Assembly (NCBI GenBank): GCA_018402295.1
Contig: JAGYJI010000004.1
Coordinates: forward strand, 22,923-86,922
Source: Pontimonas sp.
GTDB lineage: Bacteria > Actinomycetota > Actinomycetes > Actinomycetales > Microbacteriaceae
Direction: 5' to 3'
DNA length: 64,000 bases
The stretch's first letter is position 1; each line of letters opens with the position of its first letter. A program made the position numbers and the translations under genes. This document shows positions 56,651 to 64,000 of the stretch, piece after piece. The notes below the pieces were generated by a model. It was given only the letters and a program-made list of their open reading frames with translations, ran no database searches and was not told the DNA's origin.

Positions 56651-57476
56651 TTGAAAGAGTTCGAGATAAATATTGATTTTGGTCAGATAACTGTAAATGC
56701 CAAGGGCTTCGAGGTAGTTGGGTCGCGCATGGGAAAGCTGGGAATGGGCGAGGAGTCCAGGTCTTTTGCCTTCGATGAATTGGTCGGGTTCAAGTTGGCC
56801 GAGGGTAATTTGATGACCCGCCCGCATTTGGCCGTAGAGGGCCCCCTTGGTCGAACTGATCTCTTTAATAAAAGCCAGCGTGAGGATGTGGACGAACTAC
56901 TGGTCGCTATCCGCGAGCGCTCCCCAAAAGCTGGAGGAGGGCACCGTTTCTCGAAATCTCCAAATCCCGGAAAAAGGCAGAGCCAAGGCTGAGGAGAGTA
57001 AGAAGAAGGTGGAGACACTGGAACGCAAGTACGAGGAGCTGCGTGGCGCAAAAGGCGGGCTCCGATGTCAGGACGAAAGTGCTGCCTCCTCGCCACCACA
57101 ATCAGCTCCTGCTTCGAGCAAAGAAACCCTTGAAGAAAAGTTGGCGCGATTAGAAACTGAGATGCAGGAGAATCTCGCTGAGGCCGGTGACCGAACTAAC
57201 TTCATGTTCGGCACGTATGGGAAGAAAATGAGTTCCTTCGAGGGTGTGGACCTCTACGAGAAAGCAATTAAATTCAACGGGAAGGCCTGGGCGATTTCAG
57301 GAGCGGAAATCTCGATGGAGATGGGTGCCCTAAAATCCAGAATGACCCTCACACGCATTGGCACGGGCGCGCTCTTCTTTTCGGTGGAACCGGAGCAATT
57401 GTGGGAGGAATGTCAAAGAAAAATAAGCAAAAAGGCTTCATTGAAATCATCACCGATGACGGGGTTTTGTGATTGA
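56651..57476 (+). CDS. Two PH-like domains joined by a coiled coil (frameshifted)
   Basis: The first frame (56651-56992) reads EINIDFGQITVNAKGFEVVG and on to ELVGFKLAEG, which resembles a bacterial PH-like domain. Near 56922 the frame changes, most simply by one surplus C in CCCC. It continues as a charged coiled coil (AEESKKKVETLERKYEELRG) and a second PH-like unit (VDLYEKAIKFNGKAWAISG, then KSRMTLTRIGTGALFF). About 275 aa in all, with no catalytic motif. The PH assignment is by pattern only. No membrane segment is present. Confidence 0.5.
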
Positions 57477-57827
57477 GTTCGCTGCCAAACTCGAAAAAAG
57501 CCCGGACCTTCACAATTGAATTGAAATCGGCGGCGCGACAGTGACGCAGATACTAGCGATTTGTGAGTTCGATACCTAGGCTTTAGCTGGCGTTAGAGAG
57601 TGTTAGCTGACGTTGCGGATGCCAGTAAACAAGTGAGGTTTACGCGGCTGGTGTTGGAGTGCGTGAGGGAAAACTTTGGTCGTAGGTGATGAGCCGAACC
57701 AACCAACCTCGACACGAACCGGAGACCGTCGTACGCGTCCCGAATACGACTGTCCCGGCGGTCCTCAATGGCCGCCCACAGCCAGTGCCGCGTACTGGTC
57801 AGCTCTTCTCCGAGCCTGCCTCTCCTG
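57477..57827. other. Intergenic region without a convincing gene
   Basis: Short frames exist but none has a ribosome site or protein-like composition. TTAGCTGGCGTTAGAG and TTAGCTGACGTT near 57580-57620 give a loose direct repeat. It leads into the 12-bp repeats. Confidence 0.5.
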
Positions 57828-57863
57828 CGTAACGTGGTGCGTCACCTGGTACGTCACGTGGGA
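57828..57863 (+). repeat. Three tandem 12-bp repeats
   Basis: CGTAACGTGGTG, CGTCACCTGGTA and CGTCACGTGGGA follow each other without spacers. They lie 65 bases upstream of the zinc-ribbon nuclease start and could be a regulator site or iterons. Each core also approaches a CACGTG-type palindrome. Confidence 0.65.
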
Positions 57864-57927
57864 CACCTCTATTATCTTGAACAAAATCTTGGGACTAATT
57901 CGACGTTGAAGTTTGTAGGCTTTGGCA

Positions 57928-59830
57928 ATGGCCACGTACTCGCCCGAAGAAGGTATGAAAAACCTCGCTCAGGCCGGGGAAAGCTTGGGCTTGAGCTGAT
58001 TTCAACTGAGTGGACCGGGGGATCTGACAATCGCTACCTGTTTCGGTGCTCGAACCAATTTCATCCTGATTTTGAGAAGTCCTTGCAAAAGCGGTGAACT
58101 CTGGACAAGGATGTCGTTTTTGCGTCACGCAACATTCCAGCTTCTCCAGATGAAGCCGCTGCGGTTCTCCTCCGACAGGGTTTCCAAGCCGACGAAGACG
58201 CAAACATGAAGCCAGGGACAAGATTTGGGCAACATGTGTCGACTGTGGAGGTCGACATCGCGCGACGTACAGTTCTCTGCGGCGCAGGGTATGTGCACAC
58301 CTCAATCGATCGAATGAAACAGCCGAAGTCCGGGTAAAGAGGGAGTTGGAAGCCCTGGAGGTATGGTTCTGGATGGCAACCTGGGGAGACTGGATGAGCC
58401 ATGGCTGTTCTGGCTGCGCGCACGGTCATGAGTTTTGGCGCACTGCCAGGAGCGTAGTTCCCACGAAAGGTCAGCCGAGTCGTTTCTGTCACAAATGCAG
58501 CCCCTCTCAGAGAATGTCGAAAGTCACAATCGAGGACGTTGAAGAAATTGTTCAGGCGCGAGGGGGCGGGTCGCCGAACCGCCGAATCGGGTCACCGCGA
58601 CGGCAAAATTTTCTCTGGTTTGCAACTTGGGTCATCTTTTCGAAAAAGGATTGGGAGCATCTCAGCGGGGGCAATGGTGTGCGATTTGTTCGAAAGGGCA
58701 GCAAGAGCGAGGAAATAGCAAGGGTTGTGTTTCAAACGCTGTTTGGAAGAAAATTCAAGAAGGTCCGACCGGAGTGGCTCAGATACCCGCAAACAGGCCG
58801 ACTACTCGAGCTGGATGGCTACAACGCAGATCTGAAAATCGCTTTTGAGTACCAGGGCGCACAGCATCGTGATTGGCAAATCGGAAATGAGGGCAAGGTC
58901 TGGCTACAGAAAAGACTGGAGAGAGATGAATGGAAACGAAAACAAGTTCGAGCACAGGGAATCTCGTTAGTAGAGCTTTGGGACACTACGCCTTACGAGG
59001 ATTTTGGGCCAGAAATCCGGAACCAATTGCTAAAGCTGGGTCGAAAATTTGACCAAATTGATTTTGACCAAGTGGTAAGTTTCGATTCCGCGTTTATCCG
59101 TGACGATCGGTTGGCCGAGCTCAGGACGGCAGTAAATGCCCGAAACATTGCACTCCTGTCTTCGAAGTGGATTGGCGTCCATTCAAAATATGACTTCTGT
59201 TGTGACAAGTGCGACCACCGTTGGTCCCAAGCTGCAGCGTCGTATCTCTACCAAAAGGTCGCGGGTGCGAGAAGTGCGGATATAAAGACGGGTCCCGGAA
59301 GAGATACAAAGGCATGAGCTTTTGTGCAAGAACCAGCGTCTCGGCACGAGGGACAGCTTCTCAGCACAGAGTATGTCGGAATTCGGGAAAAGTATCTCTG
59401 AAGTGCAAGGGTGGGCACGAGCCCGAAGCAGTGGCCGCAAATAATCGACTACCGAGGCGCTTTTTGCACTCTATGTGGGAAAGTTTCAATCGAGGATTTA
59501 GAAGAGTTACGCGTCCCGGCACGGTGGCACACTTCTGAGCAAGCACTACGACCGTTCAAATAGCGTCCACACCCGGCGCCGCGAGCAACACGGGAGTTCT
59601 GAAAGGCGATATGCGCCAATGTCCCGCGCGGACAGTTTTGTCTGGAATGTCAAAACAAGCCGACGGTCTCGAGCTTCTGCGCCGAATCGCCTCGGAACGC
59701 AATGCCTGAGTCACTCAACACGGTTTGGGCCGGCGAAAAGAGCGGCACTTACCGCTTCAAATGTGCACACGGCATCAAGTTCACTTTGCCCGGTTACGCG
59801 CTCTTCTATAGGGGTAGATGGTGCTCATGT
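57928..59830 (+). pseudogene. Decayed zinc-ribbon-repeat protein with a Vsr-like endonuclease domain
   Basis: Reading across frames gives several zinc-ribbon units, each with a CxxC or CxxGH and a closing CxxC. Examples are RYLFRCSNQFHPDF with SGQGCRFC, TCVDCGGRHRATYSS, GCAHGHEFWRTARSV with CHKC, FCCDKCDHRWSQAA with GRGCEKCG, and KCKGGHE with FCTLCGKVSIEDLEEL. In the middle (about 58700-59030) an intact nuclease-like domain has FGRKFKKVRPEWL, LLELDGYNADLKIAFEYQG, AQHRDW and DEWKRKQVRAQGISLVEL. This is the layout of the zinc-ribbon plus Vsr-like endonuclease family. At least six frame changes break it. The 58346-59317 part is the longest open piece. Confidence 0.65.
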
Positions 59831-60187
59831 TAGTCAACCGACGCCCATTTCGACACGCATTTTGTAGGATTTCGATTCGAGCTAACTCGGCGACAGGCAG
59901 CAAAATAGAGGGTTGGTTATCCCGGCTCAGCTCAAGCACTCAAGGCCTCCCAGTGGGCGCCGAGAGGCTGCGAAAGGCGTGTCTGAGCCCCTATCAGCGT
60001 GGTTATGTTGAATCAGTTCCCGGATTGCGCGGACAGCCGCCAATTTGCTGGAGAGGGTCTCCCTTTACCAAACAACGGCCGACTCACTTTCGGCTCGATG
60101 GAGGAGAATTGTGGGTGACTGGAAAACCCCGTGCTTCGCTTGCTCAAGCTTTCCTGGCGTATTGACACCTCCGTGGCGCTGTTTCGA
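59831..60187. other. Intergenic / degenerate region
   Basis: No intact gene. Fragments such as GWLSRLSSSTQGLPVGAERL may be the last decayed zinc-ribbon unit of the preceding gene, but the likeness is weak. Confidence 0.4.
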
Positions 60188-60721
60188 CTACATTGCCAAC
60201 CGGTAGAAGTCCAGGTGCTCTCTGCATGCGAGGATGTCCCGCAAATCCCGTTGGTACTCCGAAGGGCGCTGCCACTTGTAGTTCCGCACCAACTTTCCCT
60301 CCGGAGGGCCCCCTGGCCAAAACTCAAGTAGGACAGGAGTGAACACTTGATTGGGCTCCCGAAAGGTGCAGTCCTTAAGAAAACAAAAATAATTCGCGGT
60401 CAATTCGGCCTTCTTCTCAAGTTTTCCCAAAGCCAGCAAACCCATGGTTAGGGCATGGCTGATTCCGAAATTGTGTGTTTTGAACTTGAAGACACGGACA
60501 TCTTCTGCCTCCAACACCTTCACAAGGTTTTCGCAATGGCACCACATTCTCGAGGGTTTACAGAATGTGAGCCCCTCCGGGGTTATCGTGTGGCTGATCG
60601 ACGGGTGCCCGCAGACACAAACGTGAGGATCATTTGGCGTGTGCTGGAGTCTTTCTTTCTCAAGTGTGACCGACTCACAGTCGTAGCCAAGGACGTCTAA
60701 TAGCTCTCGAACATCTTTCAT
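60188..60721 (-). CDS. Hypothetical protein with a cysteine-rich CxCGH motif
   Basis: 177 aa. VCVCGHPSISHTI, FCKPSRMWCHC and the following VLEAEDVRVFKFKT resemble a family of actinobacterial and phage hypothetical proteins that carry a C-x-C-G-H ... C ... C-x-C cluster, probably a zinc site. Function unknown. Last gene of the minus-strand group that starts with the AlpA-like gene, about 115 AT-rich bases after the previous stop. Confidence 0.6.
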   Translation of the reverse strand: MKDVRELLDVLGYDCESVTLEKERLQHTPNDPHVCVCGHPSISHTITPEGLTFCKPSRMWCHCENLVKVLEAEDVRVFKFKTHNFGISHALTMGLLALGKLEKKAELTANYFCFLKDCTFREPNQVFTPVLLEFWPGGPPEGKLVRNYKWQRPSEYQRDLRDILACREHLDFYRLAM

Positions 60722-60835
60722 TGTTATTCCATTTCTCTTTCCATCGTGCCCGACGGCTGTGAAAGACCTTAAAATGGGGGTGAAAGGGCTAATTCCCTAC
60801 TTATCTACCCCCTCCTCAAAATCTAAAATGATTTT

Positions 60836-61384
60836 TTATACAGGGGTAGGGATATTTAGTCTCGAATTAGGCTTTTCACCTTTTTTATGGGGTTTCACAA
60901 CCGGCCAGCGCTGTGATCGGGGGTGACTCATGTCTTTAGTGGCGCCCCTCCAAAGATTTTCTTGACGCTTTATCCATTTCTTCCATGGCTCGTTCCCAGG
61001 GGAGAGGGCCCGTTCCCGACACCTTTTCCAAACGCCCCGCGTTGCATCGCGATGAGCGGCCATGATTAGATCAGTTCTAACCTTCCGCACGAGTGCCCGA
61101 TACGCATCCTTCGCACCAGAGGTACCATCACAGATTGGAACTTTCACAAGAGCGAGGTAAAGCGCAGTGGGCTTCACCTCGCAGTACACGCCCAAGATTT
61201 CTGCCTCTATCGTCGGATAGTTCTCTAGTAGGTCCGTGAAAAGCGGCTCTCTCGAAATGAGGCGACGCACCTCGTCCGTCCAGAGCCGTCCATAGGCAGG
61301 GACGTTCTGTGGCCCGTCTTTGCTGCGCTCGCCTTCGGCCTCACCCGAATCGGGTGCGTAGTTTTCTTCATTCTGGTGCTGCAT
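60836..61384 (-). CDS. Hypothetical protein
   Basis: 182 aa, charged, no membrane segment and no motif I recognise. An acidic N-terminus is followed by a helical central part (DEVRRLISREPLFTDLLENY) and a basic C-terminus rich in Arg, Lys and Trp (KKWIKRQENLWRG), which could bind nucleic acid. It lies ten bases after the previous gene and is probably cotranscribed with it. Confidence 0.55.
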   Translation of the reverse strand: MQHQNEENYAPDSGEAEGERSKDGPQNVPAYGRLWTDEVRRLISREPLFTDLLENYPTIEAEILGVYCEVKPTALYLALVKVPICDGTSGAKDAYRALVRKVRTDLIMAAHRDATRGVWKRCRERALSPGNEPWKKWIKRQENLWRGATKDMSHPRSQRWPVVKPHKKGEKPNSRLNIPTPV

Positions 61385-61393
61385 TTCAATTTC

Positions 61394-61696
61394 CTATCTA
61401 CTAAGGGTTTCTTGGGGGTCAATATCTCGAACGACGAATCGGACAGACCGCCCAAAACACTCCGACTCGCTTTCAACTTTTTCCACTGGTTGGCAGACCG
61501 CCCACCGGAATATTCGTCCATGCTCTGCCCAGGAAATCCCGAGCGTTTTGGGGAATCCCCTTTGGACTAAACTGAGTACAGCAAACTCTTCGTTGGTTGG
61601 TCTTTGTGGTTTTTGTCTCTGAGTGGGGCTCCGTTGCAGCGGGGCCGTTCTCTTTTTAGTTTTCTCGGTTCTCTTCGAACCATGCATCGAAATCAC
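61394..61696 (-). CDS. Small hypothetical protein
   Basis: 100 aa. A very basic N-terminus (KRTEKTKKRTAPLQRS) is followed by a compact C-terminal part, EFAVLSLVQRGFPKTLGISW. The start overlaps the stop of the AlpA-like gene (ATGA), which supports translation. No family recognised. Confidence 0.5.
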   Translation of the reverse strand: MISMHGSKRTEKTKKRTAPLQRSPTQRQKPQRPTNEEFAVLSLVQRGFPKTLGISWAEHGRIFRWAVCQPVEKVESESECFGRSVRFVVRDIDPQETLSR

Positions 61697-62025
61697 TCCG
61701 CTTCACTCGCTGTTTCCAACGCCGATGAGCGTGTGACCCCAGCAAAGCTGATTCCTCGAACCAATCCATCAACAGAGACCAAGAATTCAAGATGGTCGAT
61801 GATTCCTTGTGATGGGCGGGCTGAACTCTGGCCAAGAATGAAGCCCTCGATGTCATTGCTCCGGTAAAAAACGCGTCTGTCTATCCGAACAGGGACAAGC
61901 TCGTCTGAGGACTCGAGCTTCAACAAGGTGTTGCGACAAATTCCCCCTAGCCGTTCCCTTGTTTCGTCTACAGTCAGAAGACGGAGGTCGCCAGTTAGGT
62001 TTGCAGATACTTTTGCTAAATTCAT
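61693..62025 (-). CDS. AlpA/excisionase-like helix-turn-helix protein
   Basis: 110 aa. LLTVDETRERLGGICRNTLL, then RIDRRVFYRSNDIEGFI, is the layout of MerR-like excisionase domains of integrative elements. It likely controls excision or the divergent int operon. No ribosome site precedes the ATG; TAGCGT seven bases upstream suggests a leaderless transcript. First gene of a four-gene minus-strand group. Confidence 0.7.
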   Translation of the reverse strand: MNLAKVSANLTGDLRLLTVDETRERLGGICRNTLLKLESSDELVPVRIDRRVFYRSNDIEGFILGQSSARPSQGIIDHLEFLVSVDGLVRGISFAGVTRSSALETASEAE

Positions 62026-62027
62026 AG

Positions 62028-62056
62028 GTGTACGCTATCATGAAATTACCGTACAC
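62028..62056. promoter_or_regulatory. Inverted repeat between divergent genes, probable operator
   Basis: GTGTACG (62028-62034) and CGTACAC (62050-62056) are exact inverted copies 15 bases apart. They lie between the AlpA-like start (62025) and the GTG start at 62073, so one bound protein could control both directions. Confidence 0.6.
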
Positions 62057-62072
62057 GCAAACAGGGGAAGTT

Positions 62073-62744
62073 GTGAGCATAGAATTTGAATTCTTAAGCG
62101 GCCTTGAGGCAACCAATCTTGAACTGGTGGTTCCCAACGCGAGCTTGCGCAGTGTCTCAGGAGGTCGGGTGTTTGAGTTCAACGCGCAGAGCTTGCAGAG
62201 CAAACAGCTTCCTGAAAGCTTCTACCTACAAGAATGCGCGAATCTTCCGCCCAAATTGTCGCCGGAGTCTTCGCTCCGATTCCTCCAGGAATGGGGCCCT
62301 CCTTTTTCGCTTTCAGCAACTGAGGGTCGAACACAACTTGGCCTCCAGGAGGTCCAGGTCTCCTTGACCATTTTGCGAAGCTTCGGAGTATTTGCGGTGG
62401 ACTGGTTCGAATCCAACAGGAGTATTGTGCCCTCGGAACAGCTCCAGCAGGCAATTCAGGAACAACTGGCAACCCTTCAGCCGTGGCTGGTTGTCGGAGG
62501 TGCTGAGAATAATCGAATAGGAGTAAATGTCTTTGGGCTTGCAATTGCACAGTGGGCCGACGATGTAATAGAGGGGCGTCTGCCTAAAATATGTGGCTTT
62601 TGCCAGAAACGGTTCACCAAAGCACGTGGACGCTCTAATTCCGGACGATACCGCACGTCTACCGAGACGAAGTTTTGCAGCCACAGTTGCTCAAATCGAG
62701 AAGGAAACAGAAGAAGACGTATTCAAAGAAAAGAAGACCGATGA
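62073..62744 (+). CDS. Hypothetical protein with a C-terminal zinc finger, coupled to the integrase
   Basis: 223 aa. The N-terminal 170 residues are unrecognised. The C-terminus has CGFCQKRFTKARG, then FCSHSCSNREGNRRRR, a CxxC ... CxxxC zinc motif followed by a basic tail, found at the ends of several actinobacterial hypothetical proteins. I chose the GTG at 62073 because AGGGGA lies five bases upstream; the ATG at 62040 falls inside the operator. The stop overlaps the integrase ATG (ATGA). Confidence 0.65.
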   Translation: MSIEFEFLSGLEATNLELVVPNASLRSVSGGRVFEFNAQSLQSKQLPESFYLQECANLPPKLSPESSLRFLQEWGPPFSLSATEGRTQLGLQEVQVSLTILRSFGVFAVDWFESNRSIVPSEQLQQAIQEQLATLQPWLVVGGAENNRIGVNVFGLAIAQWADDVIEGRLPKICGFCQKRFTKARGRSNSGRYRTSTETKFCSHSCSNREGNRRRRIQRKEDR

Positions 62745-63898
62745 GAGAGAAACAAAGAAAACCCCTAATTCGGCAAAGGAAAGACCGGGCATTGTGGGAG
62801 GTCAGATTCCCAACCTTCGACGAGTACGGGCTCCCCGAGTGGAAGTCGATCTATTTCAAGTCCGAAAGGGACGGCCTCAAGGCCGTTGCTGCCTGGAAGT
62901 ACGAGGACGAGCACGCAATTGTCGTTATTGCCTCCCACCGCACTGTGAAGTCGTGGGCTGAGGAGTGGATAAAGGATGGGCTCAAGCTCTTGGGCCTCAG
63001 GCCATCGACAATCGACAGCTACCGCACGCTAGCTGTCACGCACGTTATCCCGTCTAAGTTTGGTCGGCTCAAGCTAAAGGAAGTTAGTCCGCATCACATC
63101 AAGGTGTTCCGCGAAGAGCTAAAAGCAAAGGGGCTATCGACTTCCACTATTCGCACGATGCACACTGTTCTCAACCATCTCTTTCGAATGGCAATCGACA
63201 AAAATCAGTTGCGGGATAACCCGATGACCTCGGTTCGCCGCCCCAAGCAGGACGAACGTGAGCAACGCAGATTCACAGCGGATGAAGTGCGCCGTTTGCT
63301 TCTCGCCGCAAAAGGGTCTCGGTACTATTTCGTCATCGTATTTATTGCCTTGACAGGTGTGAGACGAGGCGAGGCGCTGGCGCTGGCTTGGAAAGACGTG
63401 AATTTTGCAAAGCGCTCCGTTCAAATTAGTCACACTCTTGAGCGGTCAAGGGGTTTCGAGGAAAAAGCCGAGTTGCGCAGAGGCCCAACGAAAACCAAAA
63501 GAGGAAAAAGGGCGATTGAAATTGGAACCGTCGGGACTGAAATGCTTCGCAAAGCTCGTGCATATCAGGCATCTGAGCGCCTGCGAGCAGGGAGTCAGTG
63601 GGAGGACGAAGGGCTCGTGTTCCCGACGGCTGTTGGCAAAAAGTGCGACCCTCGAAATCTTTACCGCGCCGTAGCAGTGGCGGCAAAGAAGGCTGGAATC
63701 ATCGAGGGCAGTCCACATACTTTTAGGCATAGCGTCATTAGCCAGTTCCTCGAGGGGGACTATTTACCTGACCACAAGATTTCCCGAACCATGGGTCACA
63801 GCTCTGTCAGTATCACCACGGAAACGTATGGACACTACAAATCTCTCGGAGAGGACCAAGCCTTTGACAGGTGGGCAGAGGACATCGGAATTGCCTAA
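62741..63898 (+). CDS. int: Tyrosine site-specific integrase
   Basis: Phage-type integrase of 385 aa. An N-terminal arm-binding part is followed by a SAM-like core-binding domain (about residues 70-150). The catalytic domain holds the first Arg in ALTGVRRGEALAL, a Lys region (GPTKTKRGKRAIEI), HTFRHSVISQFL with the second Arg, the GHSS box in RTMGHSSVSIT, and the Tyr nucleophile in ETYGHY. The set looks complete. The stop is immediately followed by the right attachment repeat. Confidence 0.95.
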   Translation: MREKQRKPLIRQRKDRALWEVRFPTFDEYGLPEWKSIYFKSERDGLKAVAAWKYEDEHAIVVIASHRTVKSWAEEWIKDGLKLLGLRPSTIDSYRTLAVTHVIPSKFGRLKLKEVSPHHIKVFREELKAKGLSTSTIRTMHTVLNHLFRMAIDKNQLRDNPMTSVRRPKQDEREQRRFTADEVRRLLLAAKGSRYYFVIVFIALTGVRRGEALALAWKDVNFAKRSVQISHTLERSRGFEEKAELRRGPTKTKRGKRAIEIGTVGTEMLRKARAYQASERLRAGSQWEDEGLVFPTAVGKKCDPRNLYRAVAVAAKKAGIIEGSPHTFRHSVISQFLEGDYLPDHKISRTMGHSSVSITTETYGHYKSLGEDQAFDRWAEDIGIA

Positions 63899-63919
63899 AT
63901 GTGGCACAACGTGTGGCAC
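63899..63919 (+). repeat. Right attachment site (attR), 21-bp direct repeat
   Basis: Exact copy of 51118-51138, starting one base after the integrase stop codon. The 81 bases that follow to the window end contain no recognisable gene. Confidence 0.8.
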
Positions 63920-64000
63920 AGAGGGTTTTTTGACCTGTCAACGCCCTGGCTTCGCAGTAATAGTCGGACTGCTTCCCCCTTTTCTAGCGGGTTTCCTATG

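Larger units (their letters stand above)
51118..63919 (+). mobile_element. Integrated genomic island (about 12.8 kb)
   Basis: Bounded by an exact 21-bp direct repeat (51118-51138 and 63899-63919). A tyrosine integrase ends immediately before the right copy. Inside are an AlpA-like regulator, a serine recombinase, a surface protein, cysteine-rich small proteins and decayed nucleases, none of which belong to the core gene set on the left. Base composition looks lower in G+C than the left flank, by eye only. No conjugation, replication or capsid gene is recognised, so it is probably mobilised by integrase and helper functions, or is a remnant. Confidence 0.8.

Noticed and set aside
57676..57909. 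Frame encoding repeated VTW tetrapeptides
   Set aside because: The peptide repeat follows from the three 12-bp DNA repeats, and the rest of the frame has no protein-like features.
60721..60835. AT-rich spacer with CCCTACCCC and GGGGGTAG as a possible terminator
   Set aside because: The arms are about 30 bases apart with imperfect pairing and no T-run directly after the stem, so the support is too weak.
1..64000. Complete tRNA, rRNA or tmRNA genes
   Set aside because: I found none. The only tRNA-like stretch (50980-51025) lacks half of the molecule.

Overview
The window looks like a contig from a small-genome actinobacterium of the family Microbacteriaceae. The evidence is a fairly G+C-rich coding style, an actinobacterial bc1/aa3 respiratory cluster, a complete-order division and cell wall (dcw) cluster with wag31/DivIVA, SepF and YggT, class II DAHP synthase, a PknL-type kinase beside an Rv2175c-like protein, a GarA/FtsR pair, and DUF3040 and DUF3043 proteins. 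Family placement rests on sequence style and gene order, not on a database search.

Layout. 1-5.0 kb: cytochrome b (cut by the window edge), cytochrome oxidase subunits and an ErpA-type Fe-S protein. 5.1-12.6 kb: DUF3043, pyrD, nrdR, hisD, a flavin reductase and dnaE. 12.7-30 kb: the dcw cluster on the minus strand, read from mraZ (29951) to divIVA, with a clear MraZ operator upstream of mraZ and a strong terminator separating it from the DUF3040 gene. 30.6-40.5 kb: prenyl synthase, Rv2175c-like protein, LysM cell-wall protein, PASTA kinase, DAHP synthase, acyltransferase, glucokinase, deformylase and a ParA-like ATPase. 40.5-50.9 kb: pyruvate carboxylase, ParA, two MerR regulators, GarA-like FHA protein, CDP-alcohol phosphatidyltransferase, SDR, DUF368 flippase, cupin and a BrnT/BrnA-like pair. 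51.1-63.9 kb: an integrated element bounded by a 21-bp direct repeat, with a tyrosine integrase at its right end, an AlpA-like regulator, a serine recombinase, a large repeat-built surface protein, and decayed nuclease and zinc-ribbon genes.

The most unusual signal is in the dcw cluster. The gene in the murD position has lost the ATP-binding P-loop and the whole C-terminal ligase domain. The gene in the murF position keeps only a C-terminal-domain-like part, with its Asn-Pro motif lost. MurC and MurE keep normal ATP-binding motifs, and MraY, MurG, FtsW and FtsI look normal. Both odd genes keep tight start/stop overlaps with their neighbours, so they still appear to be expressed.

Sequence quality matters here. 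At least eleven chromosomal genes, several essential (ctaD, murC, ftsW, murE, ftsR), carry a single frameshift, mostly a one-base change in a short homopolymer. These are most simply read as sequencing errors. Frameshifts are much denser in the nuclease and zinc-ribbon genes of the island, where true decay is likely. Missing domains and replaced motifs in the MurD-like and MurF-like proteins cannot be explained by such errors.
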